NCBI RefSeq assembly: GCF_003024195.1
Contig: NZ_KZ679038.1
Coordinates: 744,001 to 808,000 of the forward strand
DNA: 64,000 bases
DNA from: Streptomyces dioscori
GTDB taxonomy: Bacteria > Actinomycetota > Actinomycetes > Streptomycetales > Streptomycetaceae
Direction of reading: 5' to 3'
A program made the position numbers and the translations under genes. Positions 34,107 to 41,835 of this stretch are shown here, in pieces. Below the pieces are notes generated by a model. That model ran no database searches, had not been told where the DNA came from, and saw only the letters and a program-made list of their open reading frames with translations. Positions within the stretch are counted from its first letter, which is position 1; every line of letters begins with the position of its first letter.

Positions 34107-35741
34107 TCAGCTGCCGAGTTCGGGCCTGCGGTCCCCCTTGCGGTCGCGGCGGGCCAGCAGGCGCTGGGCGCGGGTCAGTCCGTTCGGGAGGTTCCTGCGC
34201 AGCGCGGCGCGGGCGGCGTTGGAGCCGGGAGCCCCGTGCACCCCGCCGCCCGGATGCGCGGAGGCCGATGCCAGGTAGAGGCCCTTGACCGGCGTCTCCG
34301 GGCGTCCCGTGCCCGGGACGGGGCGGAAGAAGAGCTGCTGGTGCAGGGCCGTGGTGCCGCCGTTGATGGCACCCCCGTGCAGATTTGCGTCGAGGGCCTG
34401 GAGGGTGGGCGGTGCCAGTACGCGCCGGGCCCGGATCAGGGAACGGAACCCCGGTGCGAAGCGCTCGACCTGCCGCTCGACCCGGTCGGCCATCAGCTCC
34501 TGCTCCTTGGTGTCCCAGCTCCCGGTCAGTCCGTCGTCACCCGCGTCGCCCTTGATGTGGTGCGGGACATGGGTGTACGCCCAGGCGGACTCGGTGCCCT
34601 CGGGCGACCGGGTGGGGTCGGCGGTCGTCATCTGCCCGAACAGCGCGAACGGCCGGTCCGGTACCTGTCCCATGGCGACCTGGGCCGCGAACCGGGTCAG
34701 CTCGTCGACGCCGTCCGCCAGGTGCACGGTTCCCGCGCCGACGGCCTCGGGGGCCTGCCACGGTACGGAACCGTCGAGGGCCCAGTCGACCTTGAAGGTG
34801 GCGAAGTCCCACTGGAACCGGCGCAGATCGGCCAGCACCTGCGGAGGCAGGTCGTCCCTGTCCACCAGTTCGCCGTACAGCGCGGGAGCGGACACGTCCG
34901 CGAGGACGGCCCGCGCGGCGGACACCGTCTCGCCGCCGGCCGTGCGCACCGCCACGGCCCGGCCCTCCCGCACGACGACGCGGCTCACGCGCTCCCCGCA
35001 CCGGAGGACCCCGCCGCGTTCCTTCAGCCGCCGGGTCAGCGCCCCGATGAGGGCGCCGGAACCGCCGACGGGGACGGGAAACCCGTACGTCTGGCCCAGC
35101 ATCGACATCAGCCAGCCGAAGCCGCCGCTTCCCGCGGCCTCGGGGGCCAGGTCGGCGTGCAGCGCGTTGCCCGCCAGCAGCAGCCTGCCGCCCTCGCCGC
35201 GGAACTCCTCCTCGCCGAGCCGCCGTACCGGCAGCACCATCGACCGGGCCAGGCGCAGCCCGCCGGCGGTCCGCAGGCGCAGGGCGAGGCGGGCGCCCGC
35301 GCGTACCGGCGGGAAGGGCGTGAACAGCGCTTCCAGCAGGTCGGGGCGCAGCCGCTCCCAGACCCGGTGCAGTTCGCGCCAGGCGTCGCCGTCGCCGTCG
35401 GCGAAGACGTCCAGGGACGCGGCGGTCTCGTCGAGATTGCGTCCGAGTACCGCGCACCGGCCGTCGGACAGCGGGTGGGCCAGGACGCGGGGCGCGTGGC
35501 TCCACCGCAGCCCGTACCGCTCCAGGTGGAGTCCGGACAGGACCGGGGAAGCCGCGGCGAGGGGGTAGAACGAGCTGAAGAGGTCGTTCGTGAAGTCCGG
35601 GTCGACTCCGTTGTCGTGCCGGACCGCGCCCCCGGGCTCGTCCTGTTCCTCCAGGACTTCGACGCTCCAGCCCTCGTCGGCCAGGAGGTTGGCGGCGACG
35701 AGCCCGTTGGGACCGGCTCCGATGACTACCGCGTCCGGCAT
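34107..35741 (-). CDS. NAD(P)/FAD-dependent oxidoreductase, phytoene-desaturase-like
   Basis: A 544-residue flavoprotein from ATG 35741 with GGGAGG upstream. The CrtI/amine-oxidase FAD motif is AVVIGAGPNGLVAANLLADEGWSVEVLEE (residues 4-32). The C-terminus has LYLASASAHPGGGVHGAPGSNAARAAL, the conserved flavin-closing segment of the CrtI family. It differs from dedicated carotenoid desaturases and no crtB or crtE genes are nearby, so another lipophilic substrate is more likely. It is the last gene in an operon with an SRPBCC protein and an SDR. Confidence 0.88.
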   Translation of the reverse strand: MPDAVVIGAGPNGLVAANLLADEGWSVEVLEEQDEPGGAVRHDNGVDPDFTNDLFSSFYPLAAASPVLSGLHLERYGLRWSHAPRVLAHPLSDGRCAVLGRNLDETAASLDVFADGDGDAWRELHRVWERLRPDLLEALFTPFPPVRAGARLALRLRTAGGLRLARSMVLPVRRLGEEEFRGEGGRLLLAGNALHADLAPEAAGSGGFGWLMSMLGQTYGFPVPVGGSGALIGALTRRLKERGGVLRCGERVSRVVVREGRAVAVRTAGGETVSAARAVLADVSAPALYGELVDRDDLPPQVLADLRRFQWDFATFKVDWALDGSVPWQAPEAVGAGTVHLADGVDELTRFAAQVAMGQVPDRPFALFGQMTTADPTRSPEGTESAWAYTHVPHHIKGDAGDDGLTGSWDTKEQELMADRVERQVERFAPGFRSLIRARRVLAPPTLQALDANLHGGAINGGTTALHQQLFFRPVPGTGRPETPVKGLYLASASAHPGGGVHGAPGSNAARAALRRNLPNGLTRAQRLLARRDRKGDRRPELGS

Positions 35742-35784
35742 GGCCGCCTCCCGTCCCGCTGCCGTGCCGCACGGACGACGCCGG

Positions 35785-36261
35785 TCATGCCGGCCTCGGC
35801 TCCGCGCGGGCGGGCCGGGACTCGCTCCTCCCGGCCTCCTCGCACACATCGGCCAGCCGCTTGAGCATGGCCCGGTGCCGCACCTGGATGAGTCCCTCCA
35901 CGGCCACGTTGTGCAGGGTGCCGCCGGCCCCCTGCAGCGGATGCTCGTCGATGATCACCAGCGTGTACTCGCCCCAGGGCCGCAGTTCGATGGCGATACG
36001 CGCCGTGCCGAGCGGGCCCGCGATCGCTTCCAGCTCCAGCTCACGCTCCTCGACGCACGCTCGTACGACCGACTCGTTGCTCAGGGTCCACGGCCCGACC
36101 CGCACCTCGTAGCCGATCGCGGAATGCACCTGCGGCCACTGACCGCGCACGGGGTACGAGGACGCCGTCCCCACGACCCAGTCCGCGTACCGGGTGCCGT
36201 CGGCCAGGACGGCCCACACCTCACGCGGACTCTTCTTGATGAGCCTGTGGCGTACGGCCAC
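35785..36261 (-). CDS. SRPBCC (START-like) small-ligand-binding protein
   Basis: A 158-residue protein from GTG 36261 with an excellent GGGAGGCAGCG ribosome site. The sequence VRHRLIKKSPREVWAVLADGTRYADWVVG and ...PWGEYTLVIIDEH...GLIQVRHRAMLKRLADVCEEAG is typical of polyketide-cyclase/dehydrase-type SRPBCC proteins with a deep hydrophobic cavity. It sits between the SDR (68 bp upstream) and the CrtI-like oxidoreductase (43 bp downstream). It may carry or position the hydrophobic substrate of these two redox enzymes. Confidence 0.85.
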   Translation of the reverse strand: MAVRHRLIKKSPREVWAVLADGTRYADWVVGTASSYPVRGQWPQVHSAIGYEVRVGPWTLSNESVVRACVEERELELEAIAGPLGTARIAIELRPWGEYTLVIIDEHPLQGAGGTLHNVAVEGLIQVRHRAMLKRLADVCEEAGRSESRPARAEPRPA

Positions 36262-36329
36262 CGCTGCCTCCCTCGTGTCGCACCCGTCGTAGCGGAGTGA
36301 TCGGTGCCGGGTCCCCCGGCATCCGGAGT

Positions 36330-37226
36330 TCAACCGACCGGCGGACCTCCGCCGTCGGTGGTGTCAGGCCCGTCGGCCCTGCCGCCCGCGCCGAGCAGGC
36401 CGGTGGGGCGGAAGGGTTCCCGGGCCGCCAGCCGGGGCAGGGCCCGGCGCGACACGCGCAGCACGACCGGCGGCAGCGCGACCCGGCCCAGCTGCGCGGC
36501 GACCAGCCAGCCGGGCACGTACACCGAGGTGCGCCGCCGCTCGACGGTACGGGCCAGCCGGGCCGCGACGTGCTCCGCCGGATAGACACGGCGGGCCGGG
36601 GGCGGCATGTGGCCGCGCAGTTCGCGCAGTACGGCGTGCCGGTCGGCGTCGCGGATCATGTCGGTGTCGGTCCAGTTGAGGTAGGCGATGCCCACGGCGA
36701 CACCCTGGTGTGCGACTTCGGCCCGCAGGGAGTGGGCGAAGGCCTCCACGCCCGCCTTGGAGGCGCAGTAGGCGCTCATCATGGGCGACGCGCCGATCGA
36801 GGCCAGGGAGGCGACCTGGAGGTAGTAGCCCGCCGTGTCCACCAGATCCGGCAGGAAGGCGCGTGCGGTGATCGCGCTGCCGGTGAGGTTGACGTCGATC
36901 ACCCGGCGCCAGGACGCGGCGTCCGACTCGGCGAAGGGGCCGCCCTCGGCGATGCCCGCGTTGGCGATCACCGCGGAGGGTTTGCCGAGGGTCTTGCGTA
37001 CGTCACGGGCCACGTCGGTCATCCCGGCGTCGTCGGTGATGTCGACCTCCCAGGTGGCGGCCGGGGTGGGGAGTTCTCCCGCCAGGGCCTCCATGGCCGG
37101 TTTCTCGTGCCCCAGGAGGGCGAGGTGGGCGCCCCGGTGGGCCAGGTCCCGTGCCAGGGCGGCGCCGAGGCCGCGGGCGGCGCCGGTCACCACCACGATG
37201 CGGCCGCGCAGCGGGTCGTGTTTCAC
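36330..37226 (-). CDS. SDR-family dehydrogenase
   Basis: A 298-residue protein from GTG 37226 with AAGGGAG upstream. Cofactor motif TGAARGLGAALA is at about 14-25, NAGIAEGG in the middle, and the catalytic Ser, Tyr and Lys are in QVASLASIGASPMMSAYCASKAGVEAFAHSL. A C-terminal extension of about 60 residues (VLRVSRRALPRLAAREPFRP...) is typical of membrane-associated SDRs acting on lipids. It is the first gene of the SDR-SRPBCC-oxidoreductase operon. Confidence 0.9.
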   Translation of the reverse strand: MKHDPLRGRIVVVTGAARGLGAALARDLAHRGAHLALLGHEKPAMEALAGELPTPAATWEVDITDDAGMTDVARDVRKTLGKPSAVIANAGIAEGGPFAESDAASWRRVIDVNLTGSAITARAFLPDLVDTAGYYLQVASLASIGASPMMSAYCASKAGVEAFAHSLRAEVAHQGVAVGIAYLNWTDTDMIRDADRHAVLRELRGHMPPPARRVYPAEHVAARLARTVERRRTSVYVPGWLVAAQLGRVALPPVVLRVSRRALPRLAAREPFRPTGLLGAGGRADGPDTTDGGGPPVG

Positions 37227-37638
37227 GGGTCTCCCTTCGTGGCGGGCTCAGGTCGTCCCCGAGCTGACGGGGGTACTTCTCGGTGACGGCCGGACCCGGA
37301 TGCGGGTCGGGACCAGCCGCTTCCATCCGACCACGAGTCGGTGTGCGCCGCCCGCCGTCGGGTCGTGCGTCGGGTACGGGCCGGTGGGGGCCGGCCGCAC
37401 CAACGCGGCGGAGCCGCACATGTCACAGCCCCGCGCCCCTTACGGGGCCGGCCGGTGGAGAAGCGGCGGCCTGGACGGGGCACCGCGGTATCAGGGAACT
37501 CAGGGGTCTCGTCAGAGTCATTGACGTGCATCGCGGTGGACTCTAATTTCTGATCGATCTCCCGAACCGCGTTCGAAATACCGACCCACGGCATTCGCCG
37601 GGGCCCTTCGTCACGCCCGCACCCGTTTGGAGACCACG
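37227..37638. other. Gene-free spacer with a variant of the intergenic repeat
   Basis: 412 bp between divergent genes without a convincing reading frame. Bases 37376-37445 resemble the long repeat at 43787-43831: GGGCCGGTGGGGGCCGGCCGC, then about 25 extra bases instead of CAGTT, then CCCCGCGCCCCTTAC. The remaining stretch to 37638 holds the upstream region of the arabinofuranosidase gene, with TTTGGAG as its ribosome site; no clear operator was seen. Confidence 0.6.
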
Positions 37639-39027
37639 ATGAGCGCAAGACCCCAGCCGACCCGGCGCCTCCTCCTCGGCATGGCCGCCGCCACTCCACT
37701 GGCCGCGGCCGGCGTACTGACCCTCGGCGCCGGCACCGCCCACGCGGCGGACTCGGCGTACGTGATGTGCTACTTCACCGAGTCGACCAGCCTCGGCCTC
37801 GGCACCGACTACGGGCTGCATCTCGCCGTCAGCACCGACTCGCTCAACTGGACGCCGCTCAACCAGAACAACCCCCTGGTCACCCCCACGGCGGGCGCCC
37901 TCGGCCTGCGCGACCCGTTCCTCATGCGCAAGCAGGACGGCACCTTCGTCGTCATCGCCACCGACCTCAAGGGCACCGACTGGAGCTACAACAGCCAGTA
38001 CATCCACGTCTGGGACTCCGCCGACCTGCGCACCTTCACCGGTTACCGCCGCCTCAAGCTGCACGACATGACCACGCACAGCTGGGCACCGGAGGCGTTC
38101 TGGGACGCCGGCCGGGGCCAGTACGCGGTCATCTACTCCTCGGTCAACTCCAGCGGGCACAACGTCATCATGGTGAACTACACCAGCGACTTCGTGACCG
38201 CGTCGGCTCCGCAGGTGTTCTTCGACCCCGGCTACGACGTCATCGACGGTGACATGGCCGTCGGTGTCAGCGGCTGGAACTACCTCTTCTTCAAGAAGAA
38301 CCAGACACTGGTGGCCGCCAGGTCCACCTCCCTCAACCCGGGCAGTTTCACGGAGTTCAGTGCGGGGGTGGCGCACGGCGGCACCGAGGCCCCGACCGTG
38401 TTCAAGTCGCTGACCAGCAACACCTGGTACCTGTGGGGTGACACCTACACACCCAACGGCGTCTTCTACGCCTGGCAGTCCAGCAACCTGGCCTCCGGCA
38501 CCTGGACCGCCCTGGACCAGAGGACCTACACCCAGCCGGTCAACTCCAAGCACTGCGGCATAGCGACCATCACCACGACCGAGTACAACAACCTGCTCAC
38601 CAGGTGGGGCGCCCCGGCCTGGAACCGGCTCAAGTCGTACAACTACCCGGACCGTTACGTCCGCCACGCCAACTACGCCGCCCGCATCGACACCTACCCC
38701 TTCGACCTGTACACCGACTCCCAGTGGAAGCTGGTCCCGGGCCTGGCCGACAGCTCCGGGGTCTCCTTCCAGTCGGTGAACTACCCCACCCGCTATCTGC
38801 GGCACTACAACTACGTGCTCCAACTCGACGTCAACGACGGCACGTCGGCGTTCGCGGGCGACGCGACCTTCTCCCGTACGGCGGGCCTCGCCGACTCCTC
38901 CTGGGCGTCGTTCCGCTCGTACAACAACCCCACGCGCTACATCCGCCACTCGAACTACGTGCTGCGCATCGACCCGGTCTCCACAGCCACCGAGCAGCAG
39001 GACGCGACGTTCCGCGTCGGGTACTGA
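37639..39027 (+). CDS. Tat-exported GH43 arabinofuranosidase with AbfB (CBM42) module
   Basis: A 462-residue enzyme from ATG 37639 (GGAG seven bases upstream). The Tat signal is PTRRLLLGMAAATPLAAAGV with cleavage near AHAAD. Residues about 40-315 are a GH43-type propeller (GLRDPFLMRKQDGTFVVIATD, HSWAPEAFWDAGRGQYAVIYSS, GTEAPTVFKSL). The last 145 residues are a beta-trefoil AbfB domain with three repeats: LKSYNYPDRYVRHANY, FQSVNYPTRYLRHYNY and FRSYNNPTRYIRHSNY, each ending in a R/L-I/L-D binding site. The architecture matches the exo-1,5-alpha-arabinofuranosidase Araf43A of S. avermitilis as I know it. Confidence 0.93.
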   Translation: MSARPQPTRRLLLGMAAATPLAAAGVLTLGAGTAHAADSAYVMCYFTESTSLGLGTDYGLHLAVSTDSLNWTPLNQNNPLVTPTAGALGLRDPFLMRKQDGTFVVIATDLKGTDWSYNSQYIHVWDSADLRTFTGYRRLKLHDMTTHSWAPEAFWDAGRGQYAVIYSSVNSSGHNVIMVNYTSDFVTASAPQVFFDPGYDVIDGDMAVGVSGWNYLFFKKNQTLVAARSTSLNPGSFTEFSAGVAHGGTEAPTVFKSLTSNTWYLWGDTYTPNGVFYAWQSSNLASGTWTALDQRTYTQPVNSKHCGIATITTTEYNNLLTRWGAPAWNRLKSYNYPDRYVRHANYAARIDTYPFDLYTDSQWKLVPGLADSSGVSFQSVNYPTRYLRHYNYVLQLDVNDGTSAFAGDATFSRTAGLADSSWASFRSYNNPTRYIRHSNYVLRIDPVSTATEQQDATFRVGY

Positions 39028-39073
39028 CGACCGGGCAACCGGGCGCGTCGCGTACCACACGCCGGTGATCGCC

Positions 39074-39087
39074 TATGTTGGCGCGTA
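39074..39087 (+). promoter_or_regulatory. Leaderless -10 element of the HTH-TOBE gene
   Basis: TATGTT (39074-39079) ends 7 nt before ATG 39087 and no ribosome site is present, consistent with a leaderless transcript. Confidence 0.5.
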
Positions 39088-39479
39088 TGCAGTCATACAC
39101 GATCGGCCAGGCGGCGCGTCTGCTCGGGGTCAGCCCGGACACCGCGCGGCGCTGGGCGGACGCGGGCCGGATGGTCACGCACCGGGACGAGGGCGGGCGG
39201 CGCCTGATCGACGGCAGGGCCCTGGCCGCCTTCTCCGTCGAGCTCGCCAAGGGCGACGGCGAGGAGGACACCTCGTACACCTCCGTCCGTAACGCCTTTC
39301 CCGGGATCGTCACGGCGGTGAAGCTCGGTGATGTCGCCGCCCAGGTCGAGATCCAGGCCGGCCCGCACCGGCTGGTGTCACTGCTGACACGCGAGGCCGT
39401 GGAGGAGCTGGGCCTTGAGGTAGGGGTGGAGGCCACCGCCCGGGTCAAGTCGACGAACGTACATATCGACCGGGCCTGA
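39087..39479 (+). CDS. MerR-like HTH plus TOBE (molybdate-binding) protein
   Basis: A 130-residue two-domain protein. Residues 1-55 form a MerR/excisionase-type HTH (YTIGQAARLLGVSPDTARRWADAGRMVTHRDEGGRRLIDG). Residues 65-130 are a TOBE/Mop domain (NAFPGIVTAVKLGDVAAQVEIQAGPHRLVSLLTREAVEELGLEVGVEATARVKSTNVHI), which in ModE and Mop proteins binds molybdate or tungstate. It is therefore a good candidate for a molybdate-responsive regulator or storage protein; its natural targets would be the modABC operon 5 kb downstream. The gene appears leaderless. Confidence 0.88.
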   Translation: MQSYTIGQAARLLGVSPDTARRWADAGRMVTHRDEGGRRLIDGRALAAFSVELAKGDGEEDTSYTSVRNAFPGIVTAVKLGDVAAQVEIQAGPHRLVSLLTREAVEELGLEVGVEATARVKSTNVHIDRA

Positions 39480-39503
39480 GAGCGGCACGAGGGCCGCGAG
39501 GGT

Positions 39504-39536
39504 GGCCTCCGGCGGTCACGCGCCGCCCTGGAGGCC
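39504..39536. terminator. Terminator between TOBE and formate dehydrogenase genes
   Basis: GGCCTCC-GGCGG (39504-39515) can pair with CCGCC-CT-GGAGGCC (39523-39536). It lies between convergent genes and ends 3 bp before the formate dehydrogenase stop codon. Confidence 0.65.
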
Positions 39537-39538
39537 GG

Positions 39539-40699
39539 TCACCTGGTGACCGAGTACGAGTGGGCGCCCGTGCCCGCCAGTGCGCCGCCGTCCACGATCA
39601 GGTACTCGTCGCGGATCGGGCGGCCGGCGAGCCAGGATTCCAGGATCTCGCGGGTGCCCGCCGCGTAGCGGGCCTGTGCGGAGAGGGAGGAGCCCGAGAT
39701 GTGCGGGGTCATGCCGTGGTGGGGCATGGTGCGCCAGGGATGGTCGGCGGGGGCGGGCTGCGGGTACCAGACGTCGCCCGCGTAGCCGGCCAGCCGGCCG
39801 CTGCGCAGGGCGCGGTCGACGGCGTCCCGGTCGGCGATCTTCGCGCGTGCCGTGTTGATGAGGTACGCGCCACGCTTCATCCGGCCCAGCAGTTCGTCGC
39901 CGAAGAGTCCTTCGGTCTCCGGGTGGAGCGGCGCGTTGACGGTGACGACGTCACAGTGCGGGACCATGTCGGCGGCGCTCTCGTGGAAGGTCAGGCCCAG
40001 CTCGCGTTCGACCGCCTCGGGCAGGCGGTGGCGGTCGGTGTAGTGCAGCCGCACGTCGAAGGGTGCGAGGCGGCGCAGGACGGCCAGGCCGATGCGTCCG
40101 GCGGCGACCGTACCGACGTGCATGCCCTCCAGGTCGTAGGAGCGGGCCACGCAGTCCGCGATGTTCCAGCCGCCGTCGAGCACGACCTGATGGGACGGCA
40201 GGTAGTTGCGCACCAGGGACAGCGTCATCATCACCACGTGCTCGGCGACGCTGACGCTGTTGGAGTACGTGACCTCGGCGACCGTCACCCCGTGCGCGAC
40301 CGCCGCGTCCAGGTCGACGTGGTCGGAGCCGATGCCGGCCGTGACGGCGAGCTTGAGGTTCGGGGCGGCGGCGATGCGTTCCGGGGTCAGGTAGGCCGGC
40401 CAGAACGGCTGGGAGATCACCACGTCCGCGTCGGGCAGCTCCCGGTCGAAGACCGAGCCGGCGCCCTCCTTGTCGGAGGTGACGACGAGGGTGTGTCCCG
40501 CCTTCTCCAGGAAACCGCGCAGGCCCAGCTCACCGGACACACTGCCGAGCAGGTGCCCCGGCGTGAAGTCGAGGGCCTCCGGGGTGGGCGTGCTCTGCCC
40601 GCCGGGGTACCGGTTGATCGCGGGGAGGTCGTCGCGGGCGTACGTGGTCGGGTATCCGTCGGTCGGGTCGTCGTACAGCACACAGAGCACCTTCGCCAT
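39539..40699 (-). CDS. fdh: NAD-dependent formate dehydrogenase
   Basis: A 386-residue member of the D-2-hydroxyacid dehydrogenase superfamily from ATG 40699, with GAGGAG 8 bases upstream. It carries the family-specific features: FWPAYLTPERIAAAPNLKLAVTAGIGSDHVDL, VTYSNSVSVAEHVVMM, the unusual cofactor motif AAGRIG (AxGxxG rather than GxGxxG) and GMTPHISGSSLSAQARYAAGTREILE with the catalytic His. The metal-free enzyme oxidises formate to CO2 with NAD. It lies downstream of a LysR gene on the same strand. It does not need molybdenum, although several molybdenum genes are nearby. Confidence 0.95.
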   Translation of the reverse strand: MAKVLCVLYDDPTDGYPTTYARDDLPAINRYPGGQSTPTPEALDFTPGHLLGSVSGELGLRGFLEKAGHTLVVTSDKEGAGSVFDRELPDADVVISQPFWPAYLTPERIAAAPNLKLAVTAGIGSDHVDLDAAVAHGVTVAEVTYSNSVSVAEHVVMMTLSLVRNYLPSHQVVLDGGWNIADCVARSYDLEGMHVGTVAAGRIGLAVLRRLAPFDVRLHYTDRHRLPEAVERELGLTFHESAADMVPHCDVVTVNAPLHPETEGLFGDELLGRMKRGAYLINTARAKIADRDAVDRALRSGRLAGYAGDVWYPQPAPADHPWRTMPHHGMTPHISGSSLSAQARYAAGTREILESWLAGRPIRDEYLIVDGGALAGTGAHSYSVTR

Positions 40700-40780
40700 G
40701 ATCACGGCTCCTCAACTGCGTTGACTGCGGGTGCGGTTCACGATCCACGCAGCCGATCGCCCTGGTCAAAGCGATTCTCG

Positions 40781-40805
40781 CTATGTCCGTATAGCCGACG
40801 GCTAT
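40781..40805. promoter_or_regulatory. LysR-type box upstream of formate dehydrogenase
   Basis: CTAT-N6-ATAG (40781-40794) and ATAGCC-GAC-GGCTAT (40791-40805) are overlapping inverted repeats about 90-110 bp upstream of the formate dehydrogenase start, the typical LysR activation position. The second reaches into the LysR stop codon. Confidence 0.5.
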
Positions 40806-41740
40806 CAGTGGTCGTGACCGTCGAGGTACGTCCGCAGCAGTACGTCCAGCGCCTCCCGTACGCCCGCCCGGCGCGCCTCCGCCAGCAGTGCCCCGGCGAG
40901 TACGGACGGCGGGTCGTCGGGGCCGGTCACCAGGCCCACCCGGGGCCCGTGCGCCGGTCCGTCCAGCGGCACCACCCGCATTCCGTCCGGTACGCCGAAC
41001 ATGTGCAGCCACGCGTGCGAGATCACGCTCGACCAGCGACCGCCGGGGAGGTGCGCGTAGAGACCGGCGACGCTGTCCGACTCGATCGCGGGGGCGGCGG
41101 TGGCCCCGTCGGCGGCGAAGCACTCGTCGATGATGCGGCGGTTGCGCATACGGGAGTTGAGCAGGCACAGCGGGAGCGCGGCGGCGGCCGACCAGCTCGC
41201 CGTCGGGGCGCTCCCGAGCGGGCCTGCGACCGGGGTCAGCAGCACGTACCGCTCCTCGTACAGCGGGAGCCGCCGCACCCCTCGCAGGGAGTCGTCGTCG
41301 AGGTAGGTCATGGCCGCGTCCAGCTCGAACTCGGCGAGACCGTGGGTGATGTCGGCCGAGGACAGCGACTCGATGCTCACCCCGGCCCGGGGATGGCGGT
41401 CGCAGAACGGGGTGGTGAGGAGGGAGGCGGCGGGCAGGGCGGTGGGGACCACGCCCAGGCGCAGGGTGCCCGTGAGTCCGTCGCGCAGCGCGGACAGCTC
41501 CTGGCGGAGGGCATCGCCCTCGGCGAGGATGCGGTGTGCCCAGGCCAGCACGACCTCGCCCTCCGGGGTGAGGCCCTCGTAACGCCGGCCGCGCCGCACG
41601 ATCGGCACGTTCAGTTCGTGTTCGAGGCGGCGGATCGCCGCGGACAGCGAGGGCTGGGAGACATGGCAGGCGGCCGCCGCGCGGACGAAGTGACGCTCCC
41701 GGGCGAGCGCGACGAGGTACTCCAGCTGGCGCAGTTGCAC
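40805..41740 (-). CDS. LysR-family regulator, probably of formate dehydrogenase
   Basis: A 311-residue protein from GTG 41740 with GGGAGG upstream. The HTH is LRQLEYLVALARERHFVRAAAACHVSQPSLSAAIRRLEHELNVPIV, followed by the two inducer subdomains (GTLRLGVVPTALPAASLL; ...SRMRNRRIIDECF). Such LysR genes next to NAD-formate dehydrogenase are common in actinomycetes. It is upstream of and co-directional with fdh, with 105 bp and a LysR-like palindrome between them. Confidence 0.92.
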   Translation of the reverse strand: MQLRQLEYLVALARERHFVRAAAACHVSQPSLSAAIRRLEHELNVPIVRRGRRYEGLTPEGEVVLAWAHRILAEGDALRQELSALRDGLTGTLRLGVVPTALPAASLLTTPFCDRHPRAGVSIESLSSADITHGLAEFELDAAMTYLDDDSLRGVRRLPLYEERYVLLTPVAGPLGSAPTASWSAAAALPLCLLNSRMRNRRIIDECFAADGATAAPAIESDSVAGLYAHLPGGRWSSVISHAWLHMFGVPDGMRVVPLDGPAHGPRVGLVTGPDDPPSVLAGALLAEARRAGVREALDVLLRTYLDGHDH

Positions 41741-41835
41741 GCGTGACCTCCCAGGGACACCGGGCCCTCAGTGTCCGGATCTCGGCATCCGGGCCTCAAC
41801 AAGGACACGTGGGCGTAGAGATGAGCCCGTCCGCG

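Noticed and set aside
34107..35741. A carotenoid cluster based on the CrtI-like protein
   Set aside because: No crtB, crtE or cyclase genes are adjacent, and the partner genes are an SDR and an SRPBCC protein.
39539..40699. Formate dehydrogenase as part of the molybdenum regulon
   Set aside because: The sequence is the metal-free NAD-dependent type of the 2-hydroxyacid dehydrogenase family, so it needs no molybdopterin.
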